From contig NZ_JALKBC010000008.1 of the NCBI RefSeq assembly GCF_023015865.1, positions 156,428-220,427 on the forward strand: a stretch of DNA of 64,000 nt, written 5' to 3'. A program made the position numbers and the translations under genes. The notes under the pieces are model-generated. The model ran no database searches. It was not told the DNA's origin and saw only the letters and a program-made list of their open reading frames with translations. This DNA comes from Arenibacter sp. F26102. Lineage in GTDB: Bacteria > Bacteroidota > Bacteroidia > Flavobacteriales > Flavobacteriaceae. Every line of letters starts with the position of its first letter. The stretch's first letter is position 1. Below, one piece after another: positions 1 through 8,711 of this stretch.

Positions 1-103
<103 letters not shown>

Positions 104-160
104 ACAGCAATAGCCTTGGTAAGCCGCCTTAAACTACAGCAATCTTTAAAGTACACTAAG

Positions 161-985
161 ATGAAGCACATATTGGTCCCTGTAGATTTTTCCAAACATT
201 CCGCCTATGCGTTGGAGGTTGCTGCAGGCATTGCAAGGCAGCAGAAGGCCGATATTACAGTTATTCATATGATTGGAATTTCGGAGGCGGTTATTGCCGA
301 GGAGGAATTTTTAGAGTATGAGGAGGCCAAATACTTTATGGGACTAGCCAAGCAAAGATTTAAAAGTTTCTTGGACAAGCCTTATTTAAAGGGTATTGTG
401 ATACATAAAATAGTGCAGAACTATAAGGTATTTAGTGAACTTAATCATGTAGCCAAGGAACAAAATATAGATTTAATTGTAATGGGCTCCCACGGTAGCA
501 CAGGTTTCAACGAGATTTTTATAGGTTCCAATGCAGAAAAGGTAGTGCGTACTTCCGAAGTCCCCGTTTTGATTATTAAGCAGCAAAATTCAGATTTTAG
601 AATTAAGAACATCCTTTTTGGATGCAGTTTTACGGAGGATATGGTTTTGCCCTATAGAAAGGTTAAGTCCATGGCTCAAAAATTTTCCGCCAAACTTAAA
701 TTGGTATACATCAACACCCCTTTTGAGGATTTCTTAAGTACCCCGGAAGCCGAGAAACGTATAGCAGATTTTATGTCGAAGGCCCAGGAGACCAACTATA
801 AAGTGGAAATTTACAACGATTATACTGTGGAAAACGGTTTGCTAAATTTCACCAAGACGGAAAAATTTGATTTATTGGCCCTACCTACACATGGCAGAAA
901 AGGTCTTGCACATTTCCTACTCGGAAGTATCGGCGAGGATATTGCCAACCATGCCAAGTTACCTGTGATGACGCTTAAGATCTGA
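161..985 (+). CDS. Universal stress protein, tandem two-domain (UspA family)
   Basis: A 274-residue cytoplasmic protein with two Usp domains, each starting with a beta strand of the ILVPVDFS type. The N-terminal domain carries the full ATP-binding signature G-x2-G-x9-G-S (MGSHGSTG followed by IGSNAEKV). The C-terminal domain keeps most of a second signature (THGRKG then LLGSIGED). The other nine USPs of the window have lost it, so this one belongs to a different subfamily. I start it at ATG 161, where the Usp fold begins; an upstream TTG at 116 would add 15 residues unlike the family. I see no Crp-like site upstream, only the GTA repeat. Role: ATP-binding stress protein, exact function unknown. 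Confidence 0.9.
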   Translation: MKHILVPVDFSKHSAYALEVAAGIARQQKADITVIHMIGISEAVIAEEEFLEYEEAKYFMGLAKQRFKSFLDKPYLKGIVIHKIVQNYKVFSELNHVAKEQNIDLIVMGSHGSTGFNEIFIGSNAEKVVRTSEVPVLIIKQQNSDFRIKNILFGCSFTEDMVLPYRKVKSMAQKFSAKLKLVYINTPFEDFLSTPEAEKRIADFMSKAQETNYKVEIYNDYTVENGLLNFTKTEKFDLLALPTHGRKGLAHFLLGSIGEDIANHAKLPVMTLKI

Positions 986-1022
986 TTATATATGGGAATT
1001 GCCTTCCAGTAACCCAGTATTG

Positions 1023-1424
1023 TTACTTTAGTAATATTTCCAATTTTCCCAACAGTACCAATTCCGCTTTATTTTTTCCAGCAAAACTATTGGAAATGGC
1101 GTTAGCCGTATCCATAATCAACACCTTAATGAATGGGCTAAATATGCTGGCATTGTCCTTATAAAACTCCCTAAATTCCTCGAAGCATTCATCCCCATCC
1201 CTTTCATTGTCCACTAACCAATCGAACACCGATTCTATCTGAAAGGCGGCATCGGTACCGTATTCATCCTCCAATTCATCAACCTCCAACCAATATTTTC
1301 GAATAAAGGCCCTTAACTTGTCAATTTCCTGCCTATGTATACGTGTGTCTGCCATTGCTACAGCGTAGAACAACTTTCCTAAATTCTCATAGAACTTCTT
1401 ACCAACTTTCTTTATATTTTCCAT
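1023..1424 (-). CDS. TerB-like small acidic protein
   Basis: A 133-residue helical acidic protein with no signal peptide. Residues about 18-42 (AVAMADTRIHRQEIDKL region) resemble the start of TerB/tellurite-resistance-like domains, which carry an acidic metal-binding pattern of this kind. The assignment rests on that motif and the all-helical character only. It is transcribed divergently from the histidine kinase gene. The 92-bp gap contains a Crp/Fnr-type palindrome at 1481-1492, exactly 23 bp from a TATTTTTA -7 element facing this gene. That fits membership of the stress regulon proposed here. Function unknown. Confidence 0.6.
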   Translation of the reverse strand: MENIKKVGKKFYENLGKLFYAVAMADTRIHRQEIDKLRAFIRKYWLEVDELEDEYGTDAAFQIESVFDWLVDNERDGDECFEEFREFYKDNASIFSPFIKVLIMDTANAISNSFAGKNKAELVLLGKLEILLK

Positions 1425-1449
1425 TTTTAAATGATTGAAGTGAATAATT

Positions 1450-1512
1450 TAAAAATAGAGAATGACGTAGTTATTTTCTATGACAATAATCAGTTTTAAA
1501 ATTTTATCTTTG
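1450..1512. promoter_or_regulatory. Divergent promoter region with Crp/Fnr-type operator
   Basis: The palindrome TGACAATAATCA lies at 1481-1492. Leftward, 23 bp away, the - strand reads TATTTTTA (1457-1450), a near match to the Bacteroidetes -7 element TAnnTTTG. Rightward, 12 bp away, is a perfect TATCTTTG at 1505-1512, just before the kinase ATG at 1517, so the kinase message may be nearly leaderless. The leftward geometry equals that of the USP promoters. The rightward one is about one helical turn shorter and may mean different, possibly negative, control of the kinase. Confidence 0.6.
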
Positions 1513-1516
1513 GATA

Positions 1517-3028
1517 ATGCAGTCCTTTCAAAAAAACAGTGAAATATTCAATCTTCTTTCTGAAGGTGTATCCGAAGGGATTATAGTTGTTAATACTGAA
1601 CAGCTAATAGTCGCTACCAATTCCTCGGCGGGCCGAATGTTTGGTTACAAAAAGGGTGAACTTCTGGGAAAACCCTTGGAGACCCTGATACCGCGAAGGT
1701 ACCATCATAACCACGGTCAAAACGTGGAACACTTTATTGAAAAAAGCGAACGACGGCAAATGGGCCAGGGAAGGGACCTACATGGAGTTCGTAAAAATGG
1801 AGATGAATTTCCGGTCGAAGCAGGGCTTAATCCATTTAAACTATATGACGAGACCTATGTTATGGCCCTTGTTATTGATATTACGGAACGTAAGATCAAG
1901 GAAAAGGAACTTAGCCATTGGGCCAGGATATTTGATGAATCACTGAATGAAATCTACGTGTTCCATGCTATCTCATTACATTTTTTAAATGTCAACAAGG
2001 AAGCTCAGCGGAATATGGGCTATGACCTAGAGGAATTTAAGGCCCTGACTCCATTGGACATTAAACCCCATATGGATGCACCGCAATTTAAGCTACTTAT
2101 AGACCCCTTGTTGAGGGGAGAAAGGGATAAGGTTAAGTTTGAAACCGACCACAAAAGAAAGGACGGATCTATTTATCCCGTAGAGGTGCATATTCAACTA
2201 TCAATTCTTGGAGAAGAGCAGGTTTTTGTTGCCATAATACTCGATATAACAGAACGAAAAAATTACACGGAAAAACTAGAGAAAAAGGTTCAGGAACGTA
2301 CCAAACAACTCACGGAAGCCCTCGCCAAGGAGAAAGAACTGAACGAATTAAAAACACGTTTTCTGTCCTTGGTTTCCCATGAATTTAAGACCCCTTTGAG
2401 CAGTATTCTGACCTCTATAACTTTATTGGCCAAATACACTGAGGGCCACCAACAGGAAAAACGGGACAAACATGTAGATACTATAAAGAACAAAGTGCGG
2501 TACTTGGATACCATTCTAACCGATTTTCTTTCGGTAGAGCGTTTGGATTCCGGTAAGGTAAATTATAACATCGAGGACTTCCCTCTAAGCAAAGTTATAA
2601 ACGAAGTGGTTTACGGGGCCAATATGCTGCTTAAATCGGGACAGCAAATCACATACCCCGAGAATATAGATGATATTTTCATCAGATTTGATGAAAGAAC
2701 CTTGGAACTCGCCTTGTCCAACCTAATTCACAACGCCATTAAATATTCCCCAGAGGACACGACCATTGATCTGGTGGTGAGCAATGGAGCCGGTAATATA
2801 CTAATACAGGTCGTTGATCGTGGTATTGGGATTCCTATCAAAGAACAAAAATATATTTTCAATCGTTATTTTAGGGCAGAAAATGCCTTGTTGAACCAAG
2901 GTACTGGCATTGGCCTTAACATTGCCAAACAACATTTGGAGAATCTTGGCTCCACTATTGAATTTAGCAGTGAAGAAAACAAAGGATCTATTTTTACAAT
3001 AGTTATCCCCCTGGAAAACATAAATTAA
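1517..3028 (+). CDS. PAS-PAS sensor histidine kinase
   Basis: A 503-residue soluble kinase without membrane segments. Two PAS domains (about 10-128 and 133-250), each ending in a DITERK motif, are followed by a coiled linker (about 250-280). The HisKA phosphoacceptor motif is SHEFKTPLSS (His288). The HATPase domain has an N box (NLIHNAIKYSP), a G1 box (DRGIGIP) and a G2 box (GTGIGLNIAK). Cytoplasmic PAS sensing suggests an internal signal such as redox or energy state, but no heme- or flavin-binding residues can be called from sequence alone. The response regulator follows after 7 bp, so the two form a two-component operon. Likely substrate: Asp52 of the next protein. Confidence 0.93.
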   Translation: MQSFQKNSEIFNLLSEGVSEGIIVVNTEQLIVATNSSAGRMFGYKKGELLGKPLETLIPRRYHHNHGQNVEHFIEKSERRQMGQGRDLHGVRKNGDEFPVEAGLNPFKLYDETYVMALVIDITERKIKEKELSHWARIFDESLNEIYVFHAISLHFLNVNKEAQRNMGYDLEEFKALTPLDIKPHMDAPQFKLLIDPLLRGERDKVKFETDHKRKDGSIYPVEVHIQLSILGEEQVFVAIILDITERKNYTEKLEKKVQERTKQLTEALAKEKELNELKTRFLSLVSHEFKTPLSSILTSITLLAKYTEGHQQEKRDKHVDTIKNKVRYLDTILTDFLSVERLDSGKVNYNIEDFPLSKVINEVVYGANMLLKSGQQITYPENIDDIFIRFDERTLELALSNLIHNAIKYSPEDTTIDLVVSNGAGNILIQVVDRGIGIPIKEQKYIFNRYFRAENALLNQGTGIGLNIAKQHLENLGSTIEFSSEENKGSIFTIVIPLENIN

Positions 3029-3035
3029 GAGAACA

Positions 3036-4088
3036 ATGAAGACTATTTTATTGATCGAGGACGATAGGGCCTTACGCGAGAACACCGAAGAGCTATTGGA
3101 ACTTTCAGGTTATTCCGTGACAACGGCACCTAACGGAAAAGTTGGCATTAAAATGGCCAAGGAAATAATACCGGATATCATTGTCTGTGATATTATGATG
3201 CCAGAGTTGGATGGTTATGGGGTCTTAAAAGATCTGTCCTCCGATGAAAAGACTAGGCTAATTCCCTTTATATTTCTGTCTGCCAAAACGGAACACAAAG
3301 AAATACGAAAAGGAATGGATCTGGGTGCGGACGACTACCTTACCAAACCTTTTGAAGAAGAGGATTTAATAAGCGCCATTGAAAGCCGTTTGGCGAAAGT
3401 GGAGCTTCTGGGGAGGATGTCGCAAGAGGGCGCATTAAATCCACTGGCCTCTGACAACCAAATACGCACTTTAAACGAGTTGAAGAACTTTTTTGACGAT
3501 AACGGTGAACCTGTAAATATTGCGCAGGGTGGCACCATATATCAAGAAGGTTCATATAGCCATAAAATATACCTTATTTTAAAAGGAGTGGTAAAATGCC
3601 ATACCATGGACGAGGATGGGAAGGAATTGATCACCTCGCTTTACAGGGCGGACGACTTTTTGGGATTTACTTCTTTTCTAGATAATGTTCCGTATCAGGA
3701 ATCGGCAACGGCCATTGAAAATGTGGAACTGGCTGGTATTTCCAAAGAAAATTTAAAGCAGGTGTTGGAAAAGAATCACAACATATCCATGGAACTAATG
3801 GAACTTCTTACTGGAAATATAAAGGATATTAAACAGCAATTGCTACAAATGGCCTATAGTTCGGTTCGTAAGAAAACGGCTCAAACCTTATTGCAATTTG
3901 CGGAAATCATGAACAATAAAACTGAGGATCCCATCAAAATTTCCCGAAATGATCTTGCCAGTGTAGCCGGTATTGCTACGGAAAGCCTAATACGTACACT
4001 CTCCGGGTTTAAAAAGGAAGGTTTGATCGACATTGAGGGCAGAAATATACGAATCAAGGAATTAAAGGCCTTGCAGTTTATCAATTAG
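3036..4088 (+). CDS. Response regulator fused to a CRP/FNR-type transcription factor
   Basis: A 350-residue protein. Residues 1-120 are a receiver domain: acidic pair E8-D9-D10, phosphoacceptor Asp52 in CDIMMPE, and Lys104 in LTKPF. Residues about 145-265 form a cyclic-nucleotide-binding-like beta roll (GGTIYQEGSYSHKIYLI). Residues about 275-345 form a Crp-type winged helix-turn-helix (ISRNDLASVAGIATESLIRTL). There is no FNR-style N-terminal cysteine cluster, so input probably comes through phosphorylation by the upstream kinase. It lies inside the cluster of TGA-N6-TCA palindromes, which is the operator spacing known for the Crp/Fnr family. It is therefore the best candidate activator of the stress island; that link is inferred. 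Confidence 0.93.
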   Translation: MKTILLIEDDRALRENTEELLELSGYSVTTAPNGKVGIKMAKEIIPDIIVCDIMMPELDGYGVLKDLSSDEKTRLIPFIFLSAKTEHKEIRKGMDLGADDYLTKPFEEEDLISAIESRLAKVELLGRMSQEGALNPLASDNQIRTLNELKNFFDDNGEPVNIAQGGTIYQEGSYSHKIYLILKGVVKCHTMDEDGKELITSLYRADDFLGFTSFLDNVPYQESATAIENVELAGISKENLKQVLEKNHNISMELMELLTGNIKDIKQQLLQMAYSSVRKKTAQTLLQFAEIMNNKTEDPIKISRNDLASVAGIATESLIRTLSGFKKEGLIDIEGRNIRIKELKALQFIN

Positions 4089-4128
4089 AATAATTTTTGA
4101 ATCCTTGAAGTATCTTTTTTACTCAAGA

Positions 4129-4171
4129 TGACCAATATCATATTACAACTTTGGCCATAACCGTAATTTTG
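4129..4171 (+). promoter_or_regulatory. Crp/Fnr-type operator and -7 element of a USP gene
   Basis: TGACCAATATCA at 4129-4140 (flanks extend it to ATGA...TCAT), then exactly 23 bp, then a perfect TAATTTTG at 4164-4171. The gene starts at 4195. With the -7 element placed as in known Bacteroidetes promoters, the palindrome centre falls near -41, the class II activator position. Confidence 0.7.
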
Positions 4172-4194
4172 TGGCATCGTTGATAATCGAATGA

Positions 4195-5049
4195 ATGAAA
4201 AATATACTGTTCCCCACGGACTTTTCCAATAATTCTTGGACCGCAATTGAATATGCCATTGAGCTGTTCAAGAGCGTTCCCTGTAATTTTTATGTACTCC
4301 ATGTAGGCCGTTTAAGCCAATCCGGTGTGCAGAGCAATTCGTTCATAATGCCTTCCAAAACTGACAATGAATCCCTCAAGGATAATCTAACTGACATCTT
4401 TGCCCGTATCCAAAACATTACCGACAGCAAAAATCATCATTTTATTGCACTTCAAGATTATGGAAACCTTGTAGATATTATTCGCAAGACCGTATTGGAT
4501 AAAAAGGTAGATCTTATTGTCATGGGAACCAAAGGGTCTTCAGGTTTAAAAGAAACCATTTTAGGTAGCAATACCGGAAATGTCATGACCAAAGTACACT
4601 GCAATCTATTGGTTATACCTGAAAAGGCAGAACCATCCTTACCAAAGAAAATTGCCTTTCCTACAGATTATAATATTTTCTATTCGCACTCCATATTGGA
4701 AGCCATTTCAAAAATGCTCCGTACCTCCAAGGCCAACTTAAAGGTGGTAAATGTCACCAAACCCAATGTGAAATTTAATCTGGCCCAAAATGAGAACATG
4801 GTTTATTTACAGGACTATTTACTGGAACTTCATGACAAATCGTATAGTATTCACAACTTAGAGGACAATAGGGCAAAAAATGCCATCGAGAGATTCGTAA
4901 TCCATAAAAAAATAGATATGGTAATCATGGTAGCCAAGAACCTCAATTTTCTACAACAACTGTTTCTTGACAATACCATTAAAAAAATTAGTTTCCAAAC
5001 CAGAGTACCGTTGCTGGTATTGCACGAGCAAGCTACGTATACATCTTGA
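4195..5049 (+). CDS. Universal stress protein, two-domain
   Basis: A 284-residue protein. The N-terminal Usp domain starts ILFPTDFSNNSW and carries the ATP signature (MGTKGSSG ... LGSNTGNVM). The second domain starts IAFPTDYN. At its end, where a glycine loop should be, it has VAKNLNFLQQLF instead, so the C-terminal half probably does not bind ATP. It shares the VAKNLNFL tail with the USP at 8712, which marks the two as closest relatives in the array. It has its own promoter with a Crp-like operator and is followed by a second such promoter, so it may be transcribed alone. Confidence 0.92.
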   Translation: MKNILFPTDFSNNSWTAIEYAIELFKSVPCNFYVLHVGRLSQSGVQSNSFIMPSKTDNESLKDNLTDIFARIQNITDSKNHHFIALQDYGNLVDIIRKTVLDKKVDLIVMGTKGSSGLKETILGSNTGNVMTKVHCNLLVIPEKAEPSLPKKIAFPTDYNIFYSHSILEAISKMLRTSKANLKVVNVTKPNVKFNLAQNENMVYLQDYLLELHDKSYSIHNLEDNRAKNAIERFVIHKKIDMVIMVAKNLNFLQQLFLDNTIKKISFQTRVPLLVLHEQATYTS

Positions 5050-5060
5050 CCAATAGCTAC

Positions 5061-5103
5061 TGATAAATATCATAGGTTTTATATGCCGCAACCAATAAAT
5101 TTG
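5061..5103 (+). promoter_or_regulatory. Crp/Fnr-type operator and -7 element of the four-gene USP operon
   Basis: TGATAAATATCA at 5061-5072, 23 bp, then a perfect TAAATTTG at 5096-5103. The first gene starts at 5126. Geometry is identical to the promoter at 4129-4171. Confidence 0.7.
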
Positions 5104-5125
5104 GTAGGTATACAAAAGAAAACCT

Positions 5126-5971
5126 ATGAAAACCGTTTTGATTCCTACCGATTTTTCCAGCAGTGCAATGCATGCTATTGATTATGCCTTGAATCTGTAT
5201 AAATGCGAACGAACCAATTTTTACTTCCTACATGCCTATGCCGACGATGTCTATGGCCCGTTTAAGACCAATGGCGAAACCTCTTTTGAACAGCAAAAGG
5301 AAGCCATTAAAAATAATACGGATAAATCCTTAGAAGATCTAACCCAAAAACTCATCCTTAGAGAGCATAATCCGAAACACACCTACAAAACACTTTCGGC
5401 ATTCGAAACCCTGGTAGATGCAGTTAACGATTGTGTTAACGAACTAAATGTGGACATTGTGATTATGGGAACAAAGGGACAAACGGCCGACAAAAAAATT
5501 ACTTTCGGCAGCCATACGGTACAGGTTTTCAAATATGTGCAATGTCCTGTACTGGCTATTCCCCTTGATTACAAGTACCAACAACCAAAGAAAATACTGT
5601 TTCCCACAGACTACATGCTGCCCTACAAGCGTCGGGAATTGAAGCTTTTGGACACCTTGGCGTCCGAATATAAATCAGAGATACATTGCCTTTACATTTC
5701 AGACTTTGAGGATTTAAGCCATAGACAGGTAGATAACCAGCGCTTTCTTAAGGAGGCTCTGTCCAGCGCATTCCTGTTTTTCGAAATACGACCCACTAAG
5801 AAAAAAGCGGAGGTGATTATGGAATACATCAAAAAAAATAACATCAACCTATTGGTCATGGTAAACTCACGTCATTCATTCCTAGAAGACATGCTTTACA
5901 GATCTACAGTAGACGAAATTGGGCTACGGCTGAAACTTCCTTTTTTGGTAATGCAAAATTTACCCCGATAA
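5126..5971 (+). CDS. Universal stress protein, two-domain
   Basis: A 281-residue protein, first gene of a tight operon (next gene after 17 bp). The N-terminal domain starts VLIPTDFSSSAM. Its nucleotide loop is MGTKGQTADKKITFGSHTV, a slightly diverged form in which the usual G of the TGAKE segment is replaced by ADKK; the outer glycines remain. The second domain starts ILFPTDYM and ends with the array-specific motif NSRHSFLEDML in place of a glycine loop. Expected to be a cytoplasmic dimer-forming stress protein; partner and ligand unknown. Confidence 0.91.
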   Translation: MKTVLIPTDFSSSAMHAIDYALNLYKCERTNFYFLHAYADDVYGPFKTNGETSFEQQKEAIKNNTDKSLEDLTQKLILREHNPKHTYKTLSAFETLVDAVNDCVNELNVDIVIMGTKGQTADKKITFGSHTVQVFKYVQCPVLAIPLDYKYQQPKKILFPTDYMLPYKRRELKLLDTLASEYKSEIHCLYISDFEDLSHRQVDNQRFLKEALSSAFLFFEIRPTKKKAEVIMEYIKKNNINLLVMVNSRHSFLEDMLYRSTVDEIGLRLKLPFLVMQNLPR

Positions 5972-5988
5972 ACTTAAAAGATGAAAGG

Positions 5989-6858
5989 ATGAAAAAAATA
6001 TTATTGCCCACCGATTTTTCCGAAAATGCATGGAACGCTATAGACTATACCCTCAACTATTTCAAAAATGAAAAGTGTCTGTTCTATATATTGCATACCT
6101 ATACCCCAACTTTTTATAGGGTAGATTATATGATGGGTGGTCCCGTAAATAGTGCCATTCCCGATAAGGACGTTGAGCTGGCACAAGCGGGTTTGGAAAA
6201 AACACTAGCGGATATCAAAAATAATTATGCCAATAAAAATCACCGGTATAAGACCCTGTCCTCCTTTAATATTCTGACCGATGAGATTCAAGAAGTTACC
6301 GAACGAGAGCATATAGACATGATTGCCATGGGAACCCAAGGAGCTACAGGTGCCAAAGAAATATTTATAGGAACCCGTACCGTCCATGTCATCAAAAAAG
6401 CAAAAATACCAGTATTGGCCATCCCAAGCGGTTATACCTATAAGGAAATCAAAACCATTGTTTTCCCCACGGATTATATCAGGCCTTATGACAAAGAAGC
6501 ATTAGGCTTTCTCACAAATATGTCCAAGATGTTAAAAGCCAAATTGATCGTCCTAAATGTCAAGGAAGAGTATGTATTGAGTGAAGAACAAATTGCTCAT
6601 AAAAAAACATTGGATGTGTTCCTTAAAACCGCGGACCATTCCTTTGAGCAGGTCAAGGGTGAATTAATGCCAAATGCCATACATGAATATGTGGAGAAAC
6701 ATAGAATAGGACTTTTGGCTATAATGAATCGGAAGCATTCATTTTTGGAAAGATTGATCACCAAATCTACGGTGGACTCCATAGGATACCATTCCAGGAT
6801 TCCCTTTTTGGTAATACCAGAGACCTGGAAAGACCTCCCTAAAAAGTCCAAAACATGA
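5989..6858 (+). CDS. Universal stress protein, two-domain
   Basis: A 289-residue protein, second of the 5126-8601 operon. ILLPTDFSENAW opens domain one. The ATP loop MGTQGATGAKEIFIGTRTV fits G-x2-G-x9-G-T. The second domain opens with IVFPTDYI and closes with NRKHSFLERLI, the motif typical of this array. The stop codon overlaps the next start by four bases (ATGA), a sign of translational coupling and of fixed stoichiometry with the following USP. Confidence 0.92.
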   Translation: MKKILLPTDFSENAWNAIDYTLNYFKNEKCLFYILHTYTPTFYRVDYMMGGPVNSAIPDKDVELAQAGLEKTLADIKNNYANKNHRYKTLSSFNILTDEIQEVTEREHIDMIAMGTQGATGAKEIFIGTRTVHVIKKAKIPVLAIPSGYTYKEIKTIVFPTDYIRPYDKEALGFLTNMSKMLKAKLIVLNVKEEYVLSEEQIAHKKTLDVFLKTADHSFEQVKGELMPNAIHEYVEKHRIGLLAIMNRKHSFLERLITKSTVDSIGYHSRIPFLVIPETWKDLPKKSKT

Positions 6859-7712
6859 AAAAGATCCTGTTGCCCACCGATTTTTCCGATAATGCATGGA
6901 ATGCCATATTTACAGCTGTAAAACTCTATGCCTCCGTAAAGTGTAAATTTCTCATTTTACATGCCTACGAACCAAAAGCCATGAATATATTAGGAAAAAA
7001 AAGTCAACAACGATTAGGAGTCATTTATGATTCTTTGGAAAAGTATTCGACCCAGGAACTGGACAAGATATTGGAGTACCTCAATAAAAACCACAACAAC
7101 GCCAACCATAGCTTTGAAACCATTTCCAAGTCGGACACTTTGGAAAAATCCATTAAGGAATTGACAACCGCCGAGGAGGTAGACCTTATCGTCATGGGTA
7201 CCCAAGGCGCTACTGGAGCCAAGGAAATCTTTTTGGGAAGTAATACGGTAAAAGTCCTAAAGCAACTAAAAAATAATTCTGTTTTGGTGGTTCCCAAAGA
7301 CTATAACTTCCAAAAATTAAAGACAGTGGTTTTTCCAACGGATTATACCAGAATGTATAAAAAGTTGGAGCTATTGCCTATGACAGAAATGGCCAAACTT
7401 TGGAAAGCTACTATAAAGGTAATACACGTAGGAGTTGAATTTAAACTAAGCAATGTCCAAAAAACTAATATGGGAATTTTGGAAGAGCGGCTAGAGGGTT
7501 CGGATTATTCCTTACACGAGATAGCTTTTGAAGCCAACGTAGAGCAAAGTGTGGAACAGTATATATCGGAAATCCGTGCGGACTTGCTAACCGTGTTAAG
7601 GTACCAGCACAGCTTTTGGGAAAGAATTATCGGAGAGCCTGTTATTAAAAAATTAGCATTCCATTCCAAGGTACCGGTATTGTTTCTTCCCGAGCAATCC
7701 CTACGAAAATAG
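6855..7712 (+). CDS. Universal stress protein, two-domain
   Basis: A 285-residue protein, third of the operon, overlapping its upstream neighbour by ATGA. Domain one begins ILLPTDFSDNAW, with an intact ATP loop (MGTQGATGAKEIFLGSNTV). Domain two begins VVFPTDYT and ends RYQHSFWERII then VPVLFLPE. The first 12 residues are nearly identical to those of the gene just upstream, which suggests a recent tandem duplication or gene conversion. Confidence 0.92.
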   Translation: MKKILLPTDFSDNAWNAIFTAVKLYASVKCKFLILHAYEPKAMNILGKKSQQRLGVIYDSLEKYSTQELDKILEYLNKNHNNANHSFETISKSDTLEKSIKELTTAEEVDLIVMGTQGATGAKEIFLGSNTVKVLKQLKNNSVLVVPKDYNFQKLKTVVFPTDYTRMYKKLELLPMTEMAKLWKATIKVIHVGVEFKLSNVQKTNMGILEERLEGSDYSLHEIAFEANVEQSVEQYISEIRADLLTVLRYQHSFWERIIGEPVIKKLAFHSKVPVLFLPEQSLRK

Positions 7713-7740
7713 ACCATATGTTATTTTAAAAGATTTAAAG

Positions 7741-8601
7741 ATGAAAGCAAAACATATACTGTTACCCACAGACTTTTTGGCCAATGCCCGTAACGCCATA
7801 GATTATGCCATTTACCTCTTTGAAAAAGTGGAATGTGTTTTCCATATTCTGCATGCGTTCGAGGTAGGCCCATCCAACTTGAGCAGCAACATGGGAAAAG
7901 CTAAAGATACACGCCTGTTCAGGGCAATAAAGGACGAATCGGAAAGAGACGTAAAAACATTGGTTAGCGAATTGGAGTCGGTCAACAAAAATAAATTACA
8001 CACTTTCGAGGAATTAAGTGTAGCCGATTCTTTGGTAAATGCCATTGGAAGAACCTCAATAGATAAGGGAATTGACTACATTTTTATGGGAACCAAAGGG
8101 TCATCAGCACTGAAAGAAGTTTTTATGGGTAGTAACACAGTAAAGGTTATACAAAAAATCGACTTCTGCCCTATTATTGCCGTACCTGAAAATTATGACT
8201 TTGACATTCCGGATGAAATAGCCTTTGCCACAAATTTTGAACATATTTACAGTGAGGTAGAACTGGTACCACTTATAAATTTGGCCAAATTATGGCACTC
8301 CAAGATTGTCATTGTCCATATAGATACGGGCAAAAAATTACTGGCCCATCAAAAAACAGCCAGAGATCTTTTAACGGAAATGTTTCATGGAATTAAATAC
8401 AGTTTTGAAGAGGTTAATGGACATGCAAATATTTCCGGTGCCATTAATAGCTATGCTCGTGACAATAAAAACATAGGTATGATCGCCATGGTTAATTATT
8501 GGCATAGTTTTTTTGAAAAACTCACAAAAGAAAACGTGATCAAGAGGGTCGCCTTTAGCACAGAAGTACCTTTTTTGATATTTCCCCTGATTGAACCCTA
8601 G
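7741..8601 (+). CDS. Universal stress protein, two-domain
   Basis: A 286-residue protein, last gene of the operon that starts at 5126, 28 bp after its neighbour and with no operator of its own. It starts ILLPTDFLANAR. The ATP loop is MGTKGSSALKEVFMGSNTV. The second domain starts IAFATNFE, so the proline-threonine-aspartate signature seen in its paralogs is lost here. It ends NYWHSFFEKLT. About 110 bp without a gene follow, carrying the next operator. Confidence 0.91.
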   Translation: MKAKHILLPTDFLANARNAIDYAIYLFEKVECVFHILHAFEVGPSNLSSNMGKAKDTRLFRAIKDESERDVKTLVSELESVNKNKLHTFEELSVADSLVNAIGRTSIDKGIDYIFMGTKGSSALKEVFMGSNTVKVIQKIDFCPIIAVPENYDFDIPDEIAFATNFEHIYSEVELVPLINLAKLWHSKIVIVHIDTGKKLLAHQKTARDLLTEMFHGIKYSFEEVNGHANISGAINSYARDNKNIGMIAMVNYWHSFFEKLTKENVIKRVAFSTEVPFLIFPLIEP

Positions 8602-8637
8602 ACCCGGAATAGCATTATACCCTAATTGAGGACGATA

Positions 8638-8680
8638 TGATATTTGTCATTTGGGAACAGTCCCAGAGAGATTACTTTTA
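8638..8680 (+). promoter_or_regulatory. Crp/Fnr-type operator and -7 element of a USP gene
   Basis: TGATATTTGTCA at 8638-8649, 23 bp, then TACTTTTA at 8673-8680 (TAnnTTTG with A for the final G). The gene starts at 8712. Confidence 0.65.
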
Positions 8681-8711
8681 ACTAATTGAACTGAACCAAC
8701 AATAAACTGTC

